The position numbers were made by a program, and so were the translations under genes. The notes under the pieces were generated by a model. The model did not search any database. It was not told the origin of the DNA and saw nothing but the letters and a program-made list of their open reading frames with translations. A stretch of 58,397 nucleotides of DNA, taken from Methanobrevibacter sp. GTDB taxonomy: Archaea > Methanobacteriota > Methanobacteria > Methanobacteriales > Methanobacteriaceae. The DNA is taken from positions 1-58,397 of the forward strand of contig NZ_JAFQSO010000020.1 in NCBI RefSeq assembly GCF_017409525.1, in the 5' to 3' direction. Below, piece after piece: positions 50,811 to 58,397 of the stretch (the first letter of the stretch is position 1; each line of letters starts with the position of its first letter).

Positions 50811-53800
50811 TTGAACAAACAATTATTACTCACTGTTTTTTTAGTGTTTGCAGTCATTTTTTCTGTTAGCGCTATTTCTGCTAGTGAAGTAAATGTTACA
50901 GATTCGTATACTACTAGCTTAGTAGATGACACATCAGATGTATCAGTCCCATTAGAGCAAACTGCTGATTCATCAGAAAGTTCTGTATATAGTTATTCAA
51001 GTGTTGATAATGATTCATCTAAAGTTTCTCTATCAAGTGAAGAAGTTTTAGGATCTGAAAATTCAAATACTTTATCAACTAACACGATGAGTAATTCTCT
51101 TGGAGATAGTACTATTGGGGTTACTAGACTTGCTGTGTCTTCTTCTGGTAATGAAGTATATGGGGCGGCTAGTAATGTTTCTACTGTTCAACTTTCAGAC
51201 ACTATCAAAGCAAGTGATATTACTAAATATTATAAAGGAAGCACAAAATACACTGCAACATTTACAGATATGTATGGAAAAGTTTTGGCAAATAAGAATG
51301 TCAAAATCACTGTAAATGGGGTTAGCTATACTAAAAAGACTAATTCAAATGGTGTTGCTTCTGTTGATGTTAATTTAAAACCAGGTACTTATAAGATTGT
51401 TGCTGTTAACCCGGTTACAAATTATAAATTAAATACTACATTTAAAATTCTATCAACTATTAAGGCAAATGATGTTACTAAGGTTTATACTGATGGTAGG
51501 GCTTTCACTGCCACATTTTTAAACAGTAATGGTAAACCACTGGCTAACAAGAATGTTAAGTTTAAGATTAATGGTAAGACTTACACCAAAAAGACAAATA
51601 GTAATGGTGTGGCCACTCTTACAATGTATAATCTTAATGTAGGTACATATAAGATGATTTCATATAATACAGATGGTTTGTCATTAACTAATACTGTTAA
51701 GGTAGTAAGATCCACCACTTCATCATTAACAACTAGCAATTATACTTTCTTTAAAAGTGATAGTAAAACTATTAAAGCAACTTTACTTAATGGTTTAGGC
51801 TATGCGCCTGGCTCTGGTAAGGTTATCAAATTCACTATAAATGGTAAAACTTATACTGCAAAGACTAATAGTAATGGTGTGGCTTCTCTTAGTTTGCCTA
51901 GTTCATTAGGTGTTGGGGTTTACACTGTTAAATGTTCATTTGATGGAAACAGTTTCTACAAAGCATCAAGTGCATCAGGTTCCGTTTGTATTATTAGTAG
52001 TAAAAATACTAAATTTACAGTTAAAAGCACAACTGATTTCATTAATGGGGATAATGCTCCATTTAAAGTTGCACTGACCGCAGATACTGTTCCTTTAGAG
52101 AATAAAGAAGTAATTTTCACTGTCAATGGTAAAACTTATACTAAAACCACTGACAGCAATGGTATTGCATCTTTACCTATCACTTTAGCTTCAGGTAAAT
52201 ATACAATTTCATATAAGTTCAATGGAGATTCAAAATTCAATGCTGCAAGCGGTTCTTCTCAAATCACTGTTAAAGATAGGGTTGCTACTTCTTTAACATG
52301 GAAAAGCGGAACCTCTTTCACTTCAGGTTCACAAACTTTTAAAGTTTTATTGTTGGATTCAAATAAAAAGGCATTGGCTGGAAAAACTGTTAATTTATTC
52401 ATAAATTCCAAAAAATATTCAGTTAATACAGATTCTTCCGGTTATGCTTCATTCAAGGTATATGTCGGCGCTGGAAACTATGATATTTCATATAAATTTG
52501 AAGCAAGTTCCGATTCAGGATACATTTCAAGCAGCGGAAGTACAAAGGTTACCGTTACTAAAAGCAAGTCCTTAAATGGAAATGGGTACTGGGTTTTCGG
52601 TTCTGATATGAAAAGCGTTAGTTTAAGCACTTTGGCTTCAAAAGGAACCACTGATCTGTTCTTGAATTATTATGCAATTAATACATACGGCCAATCCGCT
52701 GTCGAGTCATGGATTGCATCTGCAAATAGTTATGGAATAAGGGTTCATATCTGGATGCAAGCGTTTTATAGTAACAATACTTGGGTGAATCCTATTAAAG
52801 ATGGATCTATTTACACTTCCTACTTCAATCAAAAAGTAGCTGAAGCTAAAAAATACGCATCTATAAAAGGAATATCTGGAGTTCACTTGGACTACTTAAG
52901 ATATCCTGGTACTGCATACAAGACCACTGGAGGTACTGATGCTATCACTCAATTTACAAAATTGGTCAGTGATGCTGTTCACTCCGTAAATCCTAGTCTC
53001 ATCGTTTCATGTGCGGTCATGCCGGAAACTACAAGCAATATTAAATCTTATGGTCAAAATATAACTGCACTCAGTGCCTGCACAGATGTCATCATTCCTA
53101 TGGTGTATAAAGGTAATTATGGAAAAACAGCTTCATGGATTTCCACCACAACCAAATGGTTTGTTGACAATTCCAAAGGCGCTGAAATTTGGGTAGGCCT
53201 ACAAGGATATGTCTCTGACAGCAATGTGACAAAATTATCCTTGACTGACATTACCAATGATGCCCAAAATGCAGTGGCTGCAAAGGCAGATGGAGTTGTC
53301 ATATTCAGATGGGGTTTGACAAACTTTGTTGACTTCAAGTCATTGGACGGCAAGACAACTGACCCAACTGACACTAAAACTGCAACTCTTGCGAATATCT
53401 TAACTGCGGCGGTTAACTTGAAAAACACTATTTCATCCACTGGTGCTGTTCCTTCAACTGTTAGTGTCGGCGGAGTAACTTATTCCACTTCCCAGTTCTT
53501 ATACATGATGGCTAAGGCAGTGGAAAATATTAATTCAGGAAAAACTTCTGCAATTTCAGTTTTATCTGCAGCTTCACCTTTGAAATCTGCAGGTGATTCC
53601 GAAGGTAAGTTGAATAAAACCTCTTATCTTGATTTGGCTACTAGATTAAGCAATTACATTTCAACTAATAAGCAGGCACCTAATTACGCAACTTCAGCAT
53701 TGGGAAATATAAAGTATGAGAATCTGGTTGATGCATTCTCCAGAATTTTAGCTTATTACAAGACTAATTCACAATTGCCTAATTATGTGACAATTAGTCA

Positions 53801-54830
53801 GATTTCTAAGTCTAATTCCAGTACACCAGATCCAACTCCGACTCCAACTCCAACTCCAACCCCTGTTAGCAAAACAGTTTCAATTAAGGACATTCTAACT
53901 GGAGCTACCAATCTGAAAACATTCTATACAAACAATGGCAGACTTCCAAATACTGTCACTATTGCTGGAATTACATTTTCCACATCAGAATTCTTGTATT
54001 TAATGAGTCAAGCCATTTATCAAATTGGAAATTCAAATAACTCAAATATTGCTTATATTACTGGTGTAAGTGATCCTTTATCACCTAGTGGGGATAACGT
54101 TTCCTCAAAACAGTTAACCAAAGGAAATTACACTGATGTAGCCAAGAATGTCGCTGATTTCATTAAAACTAATAATGCAGCACCTAATTACGCTTCATCT
54201 AGCGTAGGCAAAATCATTTATTATGAGTTAGTTGATGCATTTTCCAGAGTATTGGCCTATTATAACACTAATAATGCATTGCCGAATTATGTTGTAATCA
54301 ATTATGTACAGCATAACGGTGGAGGCAGTTCTTCTGATAGCGGTTCAGGATTAAATGAGAAAAATACTGTTACTGACCTCTCAGCTTACTTGAAAGCATC
54401 CACAAATTGCCAAGTGAATAGTGATCAATTTAAATCATTAGTAAGTTCACTTACTTCAGGTTTAACCACTGATTTAGCGAAAGCTCAAGCTATTTATAAT
54501 TATGTAAGGGACACTACTTCATATAGTTTCTATTACAATACTAGATATGGAGCTTTAGGAACTTTAACTTCCAAGACAGGTAATTGTGTTGATCATTCCC
54601 ATTTATTGGTTGCAATGTTTAGAACTGCAGGTTTAGCAGCAAGATATGTTCATGGAACTTGTAAATTTACAAGCGGAAGTACTTATGGCCACGTTTGGAC
54701 TCAGGTATTGATTAATGGACAATGGTATGTTGCGGACGCTACAAGCTCAAGAAATTCATTAGGAAACGTAGCTAATTGGAATACAAATTCATTTACTTTA
54801 AATGGAATTTACGCTAGTTTGTCATTCTAA
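50811..54830 (+). CDS. Secreted multidomain wall protein: Ig-like, GH-like, pseudomurein-binding and transglutaminase-like domains
   Basis: 1339 residues. Signal peptide at 1-25. A Ser/Val-rich linker to about 125 is followed by five Ig-like repeats (about 125-590) with NGKTYTKKTNSNG motifs. A glycosidase-like TIM barrel (about 590-845) has acidic Asp694 in GVHLDYLRYPG. Two pairs of pseudomurein-binding repeats lie at about 860-1000 and 1025-1165 (YLDLATRLSNYISTNKQAPN), joined by a Pro-Thr linker. The last domain (1190-1339) is transglutaminase-like with Cys1259 (GNCVDHSH), His1294 (GHVWTQV) and Asp1309 (VADATSS). The order suggests a wall-bound enzyme cutting or modifying pseudomurein or another cell's surface. 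Both activities are inferred. Confidence 0.85.
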   Translation: MNKQLLLTVFLVFAVIFSVSAISASEVNVTDSYTTSLVDDTSDVSVPLEQTADSSESSVYSYSSVDNDSSKVSLSSEEVLGSENSNTLSTNTMSNSLGDSTIGVTRLAVSSSGNEVYGAASNVSTVQLSDTIKASDITKYYKGSTKYTATFTDMYGKVLANKNVKITVNGVSYTKKTNSNGVASVDVNLKPGTYKIVAVNPVTNYKLNTTFKILSTIKANDVTKVYTDGRAFTATFLNSNGKPLANKNVKFKINGKTYTKKTNSNGVATLTMYNLNVGTYKMISYNTDGLSLTNTVKVVRSTTSSLTTSNYTFFKSDSKTIKATLLNGLGYAPGSGKVIKFTINGKTYTAKTNSNGVASLSLPSSLGVGVYTVKCSFDGNSFYKASSASGSVCIISSKNTKFTVKSTTDFINGDNAPFKVALTADTVPLENKEVIFTVNGKTYTKTTDSNGIASLPITLASGKYTISYKFNGDSKFNAASGSSQITVKDRVATSLTWKSGTSFTSGSQTFKVLLLDSNKKALAGKTVNLFINSKKYSVNTDSSGYASFKVYVGAGNYDISYKFEASSDSGYISSSGSTKVTVTKSKSLNGNGYWVFGSDMKSVSLSTLASKGTTDLFLNYYAINTYGQSAVESWIASANSYGIRVHIWMQAFYSNNTWVNPIKDGSIYTSYFNQKVAEAKKYASIKGISGVHLDYLRYPGTAYKTTGGTDAITQFTKLVSDAVHSVNPSLIVSCAVMPETTSNIKSYGQNITALSACTDVIIPMVYKGNYGKTASWISTTTKWFVDNSKGAEIWVGLQGYVSDSNVTKLSLTDITNDAQNAVAAKADGVVIFRWGLTNFVDFKSLDGKTTDPTDTKTATLANILTAAVNLKNTISSTGAVPSTVSVGGVTYSTSQFLYMMAKAVENINSGKTSAISVLSAASPLKSAGDSEGKLNKTSYLDLATRLSNYISTNKQAPNYATSALGNIKYENLVDAFSRILAYYKTNSQLPNYVTISQISKSNSSTPDPTPTPTPTPTPVSKTVSIKDILTGATNLKTFYTNNGRLPNTVTIAGITFSTSEFLYLMSQAIYQIGNSNNSNIAYITGVSDPLSPSGDNVSSKQLTKGNYTDVAKNVADFIKTNNAAPNYASSSVGKIIYYELVDAFSRVLAYYNTNNALPNYVVINYVQHNGGGSSSDSGSGLNEKNTVTDLSAYLKASTNCQVNSDQFKSLVSSLTSGLTTDLAKAQAIYNYVRDTTSYSFYYNTRYGALGTLTSKTGNCVDHSHLLVAMFRTAGLAARYVHGTCKFTSGSTYGHVWTQVLINGQWYVADATSSRNSLGNVANWNTNSFTLNGIYASLSF

Positions 54831-54934
54831 TTATCTATCCTTTTTTATTTCTTTTTTTGAAAAGATTTAAATAATCATAAAATTAAATTTTATATTAACG
54901 AATTTTCTTTTTTTTAATTATTTCACTAAAAATA

Positions 54935-54951
54935 TTTAGGCATACCAAAAC
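54935..54951. promoter_or_regulatory. Candidate DtxR-family operator overlapping the promoter
   Basis: TTTAGGCATACCAAAAC, a near-palindrome (TTTAGG-CATA-CCAAAA), lies immediately before a TATA-like TTTTTTATAC. The same 17 bases are at 9943-9959 before the sulfhydrylase gene. It sits upstream of the DtxR-family gene, suggesting autoregulation. Part of it (CCAAAA) may simply be the TFB recognition element. Confidence 0.55.
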
Positions 54952-55007
54952 TTTTTTATACTTTCATTGACATAACTGTAAATGTCTATAAATATTTGGT
55001 GATTTTC

Positions 55008-55721
55008 GTGGCTGATGATAAAATTAGTGAAAATATTGAAGAATATTTAGAAGTTCTCTATCGTAATGGAAGCAATGGGGAACAGGTTTCAACAACAACT
55101 CTTTCAAAAGAGCTTGGAATTGCACCAGGTAGCGTAACTCAAATGCTTAAGAAATTAGAAAATTTGGGTTATATTGAGTATACTCCTTATAAAGGAGCTA
55201 CTTTAACTGATGAAGGTATGAACATAGCTCAAAAAATTACTAGAAAACATAGGATTTTAGAAAAGTTCTTAATGGATATTTTAAAAATCAAAGAGGAAAA
55301 TATTCACGAGCAAGCCTGTGAAATGGAGCATACCTTGTCTGATGAGGCTGAAAGGGCTTTGTGCACCATGTTAAACAATCCTGATTTATGCCCTGACAAT
55401 AATATAATTCCTGCTTGTAATTTTGATTTTGAAAGCTGTCATGAATGCTATTCTCAAAAGGACTTCGATCAGGTAATGAACAGAAAATTTAATTTGTTAT
55501 GTATTTCCGAGTTGACTTCAAACACTGAAGGCATAATATCTTTCATCCGTGGTAGCAATGACCTTCTAGATGAGATTGCCGATAGGGGGATTAAAGTAGG
55601 TTCACACTTAATCTATGAATTCAATGACAATCGCATAGGTAATCATTATCTAGTTAATATTGACGGTGAAGAGTTAAATATTCCATTGGATATGGCTAAT
55701 AATATTTTTATTAGAATTTAA
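55008..55721 (+). CDS. DtxR-family metal-dependent repressor (iron-type)
   Basis: 237 residues from GTG 55008, with GGTGAT upstream; TTG 54996 is in frame but without a ribosome site. The N-terminal winged helix is at 8-70 (TLSKELGIAPGSVTQMLKKL). Metal-site residues match DtxR: His81, Glu85, His100, Cys104, Glu107 and His108. The Cys at 104 is the iron-type choice, not the Mn-type Glu. A C-terminal SH3-like FeoA domain is at 160-237. An unusual four-Cys insert (Cys128, 137, 144 and 147) lies between. The expected role is iron-dependent repression, probably including its own promoter. Confidence 0.9.
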   Translation: MADDKISENIEEYLEVLYRNGSNGEQVSTTTLSKELGIAPGSVTQMLKKLENLGYIEYTPYKGATLTDEGMNIAQKITRKHRILEKFLMDILKIKEENIHEQACEMEHTLSDEAERALCTMLNNPDLCPDNNIIPACNFDFESCHECYSQKDFDQVMNRKFNLLCISELTSNTEGIISFIRGSNDLLDEIADRGIKVGSHLIYEFNDNRIGNHYLVNIDGEELNIPLDMANNIFIRI

Positions 55722-55813
55722 CTTTCTTTTTTCTTTTTTTACAAATATTTATATAATATTTATTTCAAAATTAATAGCATTAAATATAATTTATTTCTTT
55801 TTGCGGTGTTTTA

Positions 55814-56329
55814 ATGCGTGGGAATTTATCTAATGAAATAGTATCTGTCAAAATTGAGGAGGGTAGTAAAAGACCAATCGCTTTACATGAAAAAAGTAAA
55901 TTCGGTAAAATCGAAGCGGATTGCTTAAACCTTTCTTTAATTGAAGCATGCTATCTGTTAGAGAAGGAACGTTTAAATATTTATGAAGATGATGTTGAGT
56001 GCAGCATTGGCTATTTGATAGATATCCTGAAAGAACAGGATAATTATGCGAAATATGTTGTTTATCGTGATTTAAAAGACCGTGGATATATTATAAAAAC
56101 CGGATTTAAATACGGTTCGGAATTTAGATTGTATGATAGGGGCAGGTCTCCAGGTCAGGGACATTCTGATTATCTGGTAAAGATAATTTTTGAAAACTAT
56201 GATATCAATGCTCTTGATTTTGCAAGTTATGTCAGGGTTTCACATGGGGTTAATAAGAAACTTCTCTTGGCAATTGTCGACGATGATTTTGATATCACCT
56301 ATTATAATGTTGAATGGACAAGGCCATAG
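55814..56329 (+). CDS. endA: tRNA-splicing endonuclease
   Basis: Cuts introns at bulge-helix-bulge motifs in pre-tRNA. The 171-residue homotetramer type. The catalytic triad is visible as Tyr in EFRLYDRG, His in GQGHSDYLV and Lys in VNKKLLLAIVD. YVVYRDLKDRGYIIKTGFKYG is the family core. GGTG precedes the ATG. Single gene between dtxR and trpS, with an own upstream AT-rich promoter. Confidence 0.95.
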   Translation: MRGNLSNEIVSVKIEEGSKRPIALHEKSKFGKIEADCLNLSLIEACYLLEKERLNIYEDDVECSIGYLIDILKEQDNYAKYVVYRDLKDRGYIIKTGFKYGSEFRLYDRGRSPGQGHSDYLVKIIFENYDINALDFASYVRVSHGVNKKLLLAIVDDDFDITYYNVEWTRP

Positions 56330-56427
56330 TTTTAATTAAAGAGATTTATTATATTTTTACATGATTCTTTATTTAATATTATAATTATTAATCGTATATT
56401 TAAAATAACATGTTTGAAGGTGAAAAT

Positions 56428-57525
56428 GTGGAAAATTTAATTGATCCATGGGCATCATTTAGCCTAGATTATGATAAGTTAGTTAATCAGTTCGGTATTG
56501 GCAAGGTTTCAGATATAATCGATGAGATTAAAAACCCTCAAAGATTGATGAAAAGGGGAGTAATTTTCGGTCACAGGGAATTCAATGAAATCAATAATTT
56601 GATTAATCAGAACAAGGATTTTGCGGTTGTAACAGGAATGATGCCAAGTGGCCAAATGCATATAGGCCATAAAATGGTCGTCGACCAATTGAAATGGTAT
56701 CAGGAAAAAGGTGCAATGCTGTCCCTTCCAATTGCAGACCTGGAATCCTATGCCGCTCGTGGAATGAGCTTTGAAAAGGGTCGTCAGATTGCCGTCGATG
56801 AATATTTAACCAACTGGATTGCATTAGGCCTTGACCTTGAAAAGGATAACGTAAACGTATACCTTCAATCTCAAAATAAGTCATTGCAAGATTTGGCATT
56901 CAAAGCTTCAAGCAAAACTAATTTCAATCAATTGAAAGCTATTTATGGTTTTACACCTTCAACAAACATTGCTCATGTTCAAGCTCCATTGGTTCAGGTT
57001 GCAGACATATTGCTTCCACAAATAGAAGAGTTTGGAGGTCCAAAAAAGGTTGTTGTTCCCGTGGGAATTGACCAGGACCCGCACATTAGGCTTACAAGGG
57101 ACATTGCCCAAAAGCTTAATGAAGATCTGGGATTTTTAACTCCCGCTTCCACATATCATAGATTTTTGACAGGATTGACTGGAGATAAGATGAGCAGTTC
57201 AAAACCTTCAACTGCAATATACCTTAATGACAGTCCAAAAGAGGCTGCAAAAAAGGTCAAGACTGCTAAAACTGGTGGAAGAGAAACTTTAAAAGAACAA
57301 AAGGAATTAGGCGGGGATGTGGACAAATGCGTTATTTATGAAATGCTGCTTTACCACTTAATTGATGATGATGAAGAGCTTAAAAAAATCAGGACTGAGT
57401 GTCTGAATGGAACTTTGCGCTGTGGGGACTGTAAAGTCAGAACCGCAGAGCTGATGGAAGAGTTCTTCGATGAGTTGAAGGATAAACAAGTTGAAGCTCG
57501 TGAAATAGCTAAAACACTGATATAA
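56428..57525 (+). CDS. trpS: Tryptophanyl-tRNA synthetase
   Basis: A class I synthetase of the archaeal/eukaryal type, 365 residues from GTG 56428, with GAAGGTGA just upstream; ATG 56410 would use part of that site as coding. Motifs: GMMPSGQMHIGHKMV (HIGH), VPVGIDQDPHIRLTRDIA, and TGDKMSSSKPS (KMSKS). A short Cys motif (LRCGDCKVRTAELM) near the end is seen in some relatives. One-base overlap with the following gene. Confidence 0.95.
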   Translation: MENLIDPWASFSLDYDKLVNQFGIGKVSDIIDEIKNPQRLMKRGVIFGHREFNEINNLINQNKDFAVVTGMMPSGQMHIGHKMVVDQLKWYQEKGAMLSLPIADLESYAARGMSFEKGRQIAVDEYLTNWIALGLDLEKDNVNVYLQSQNKSLQDLAFKASSKTNFNQLKAIYGFTPSTNIAHVQAPLVQVADILLPQIEEFGGPKKVVVPVGIDQDPHIRLTRDIAQKLNEDLGFLTPASTYHRFLTGLTGDKMSSSKPSTAIYLNDSPKEAAKKVKTAKTGGRETLKEQKELGGDVDKCVIYEMLLYHLIDDDEELKKIRTECLNGTLRCGDCKVRTAELMEEFFDELKDKQVEAREIAKTLI

Positions 57526-58139
57526 TGATAAATGAAATCAAGAAATCATTTAGTGAGAATAAGCTGGCTATTTATGCATCAATAGCCATATTTCTATTTT
57601 CTTTCATTTTTGGATTTGCTTTCAAGCAGTATTTGAATAGTATTTTAACTCCTGTAGTTGAGGATTTGTCTCAAAAGGTACAAACCGGAGAAATAAAGTT
57701 AACTTTTGTAGATATCTTTTCTAACAATATCGGAATTGTATTGAAGATGTTCATTTATGGGTTGACATTCTGTTTTTCCGCAATAGTGTTGGCTTACAAT
57801 GGATTTTTCGTCGGATTTTACATTGCATCTTCAAATAATCTATTTTATACGTTGCTTCTAATTCTTCCGCACGGTATTTTTGAGTTTTCATCATGCATTC
57901 TGGCTTGTGCCGGCGGATTCGTTTTGTTTAATTTTTTATACAGATTCTTAAAATCCCTTTGGGGCCAGGAGGATGAATCCCTTAAGAAATGTTTTAAGGC
58001 AGCATTTGATGATAGTTCTGATAAATTAAATCAAGCTTTTATTCTATTGATAATAGCTTCAATTTTAATGGCTATTGCAGCCGTTATCGAAGTTTATTTA
58101 ACCATTCCTCTTGCAAAACTGATAGTTTCAATCTTATAA
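57525..58139 (+). CDS. SpoIIM/DUF95-family membrane protein
   Basis: 204 residues with about five hydrophobic helices (IYASIAIFLFSFIFGFAF, MFIYGLTFCFSAIVLAY, YTLLLILPHGIFEFSSC and two later). The PHGIFEFS segment is the conserved core of the stage II sporulation M family, found also in archaea that do not sporulate. Its archaeal role is unknown; membrane remodelling or complex assembly is suggested. The ATG overlaps the trpS stop by one base, so the two are coupled, without a clear functional link. Confidence 0.85.
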   Translation: MINEIKKSFSENKLAIYASIAIFLFSFIFGFAFKQYLNSILTPVVEDLSQKVQTGEIKLTFVDIFSNNIGIVLKMFIYGLTFCFSAIVLAYNGFFVGFYIASSNNLFYTLLLILPHGIFEFSSCILACAGGFVLFNFLYRFLKSLWGQEDESLKKCFKAAFDDSSDKLNQAFILLIIASILMAIAAVIEVYLTIPLAKLIVSIL

Positions 58140-58397
58140 GTTAAATTTTTATCTAACAAACACAAGAATACCATAACCTCTTAAGGTTGTGGATGAATTG
58201 TGCAAATGAAATAATAAAAAAACTTTTCAAATGCTCTTTGATTTGTATTTAAATAATATGTTAATTAAATTAATACATAACAAGTAATAACAAATCAATA
58301 AATTAAAAATAGTATTGATTTTAATTAATTGTTAAACCGCTGGTTCATCGGGGTTTGCCTAGAAAAATACTTAATTGTCCCATTAAGTGAAGAAAAA
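58140..58397. other. Intergenic end of window with a GC-richer structured segment
   Basis: No gene. After AT-rich DNA, 58335-58360 is clearly richer in G and C (CCGCTGGTTCATCGGGGTTT within it). ACTTAAT and ATTAAGT pair around TGTCCC at 58369-58388. A second small stem, ATAACCT/AGGTTGT, lies near 58171-58190. This may be a small RNA, a leader, or chance structure; the window ends too soon to tell. Confidence 0.35.

Noticed and set aside
50585-50932. 115-codon minus-strand frame before the wall-protein gene
   Set aside because: It crosses the start and signal-peptide region of a clear gene and the TATA box and ribosome site of its promoter; its sequence is low-complexity and it has no ribosome site.
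53827-53866. CCAACT/CCGACT microsatellite
   Set aside because: It encodes a Pro-Thr linker between two pseudomurein-binding blocks in frame; a normal domain spacer, though slippage could change its length.

Overview
The window comes from a pseudomurein-walled, hydrogen-using methanogen, most probably a gut Methanobrevibacter. The evidence is consistent: AT-rich DNA with T-rich 3' ends, GGAGG/GGTGAT ribosome sites and GTG/TTG starts, an archaeal exosome/proteasome operon, RNase P proteins Rpp30 and Pop5, a thermosome, EndA, HMG-CoA reductase, pseudomurein-binding repeats, a pseudomurein-lysin-like peptidase, and giant adhesin-like proteins. The genus is an inference from gene content and style; no search was run.

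Layout. (1) 1-6.6 kb is the tail/lysis end of a prophage. It holds two head-to-tail, start-less receptor-binding cassettes on the minus strand, each opening at a shared 17-nt repeat. A plus-strand tail operon follows, ending in a Cys-rich microprotein, a C39/C71-like cysteine peptidase and a tiny coiled-coil protein. (2) 6.8-13.4 kb is a cysteine/sulfur island: cysE, a Cys-rich HTH regulator, tRNA-Cys, cysS, an O-acetylhomoserine sulfhydrylase, nifS, nifU and a superoxide reductase. TAAC-N4-GTTA palindromes lie before cysE and before the sulfhydrylase. (3) 13.5-19.3 kb holds a RecJ-like DHH protein with zinc fingers and a run of zinc-ribbon proteins, one with an HExxH protease motif. (4) 19.3-24.6 kb is RNase P (rnp3, rnp2), then psmA, sdo1, rrp4, rrp41, rrp42. 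(5) 28.7-24.6 kb (minus) is an operon: small membrane protein, HD phosphohydrolase, ubiX, cbiT, membrane protein, mobA. (6) 28.9-30.6 kb is amt-glnK behind an NrpR-type operator. (7) 30.7-36.2 kb has a minus-strand aroD and signal-peptidase-like pair, then an unknown gene, sucD, hmgA, a small gene and a bile-acid-symporter-family transporter. (8) 36.2-46.3 kb is an adhesin island with an integrase stub, an adhesin tail remnant and two tandem giant adhesins. (9) 46-48.6 kb (minus) has a DUF116 operon and a TPR protein. (10) 48.7-58.1 kb has thsA, a 1339-aa secreted wall enzyme, a DtxR-type iron regulator, endA, trpS and a SpoIIM-family protein.

How the parts work together. The sulfur island makes O-acetylserine, assimilates sulfide, charges tRNA-Cys and builds Fe-S clusters. 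Its promoters carry one shared palindrome and, before the sulfhydrylase, a 17-nt element identical to one in the promoter of the iron regulator at 55 kb, suggesting joint sulfur/iron control. The prophage peptidase, the adhesins and the 1339-aa protein all act on or outside the pseudomurein wall. The most unusual signals are the silent tail-fibre cassettes, the shared sulfur/iron promoter elements, the CxC-X10-CxxC zinc-ribbon cluster, and hairpins that start inside stop codons at eight genes.
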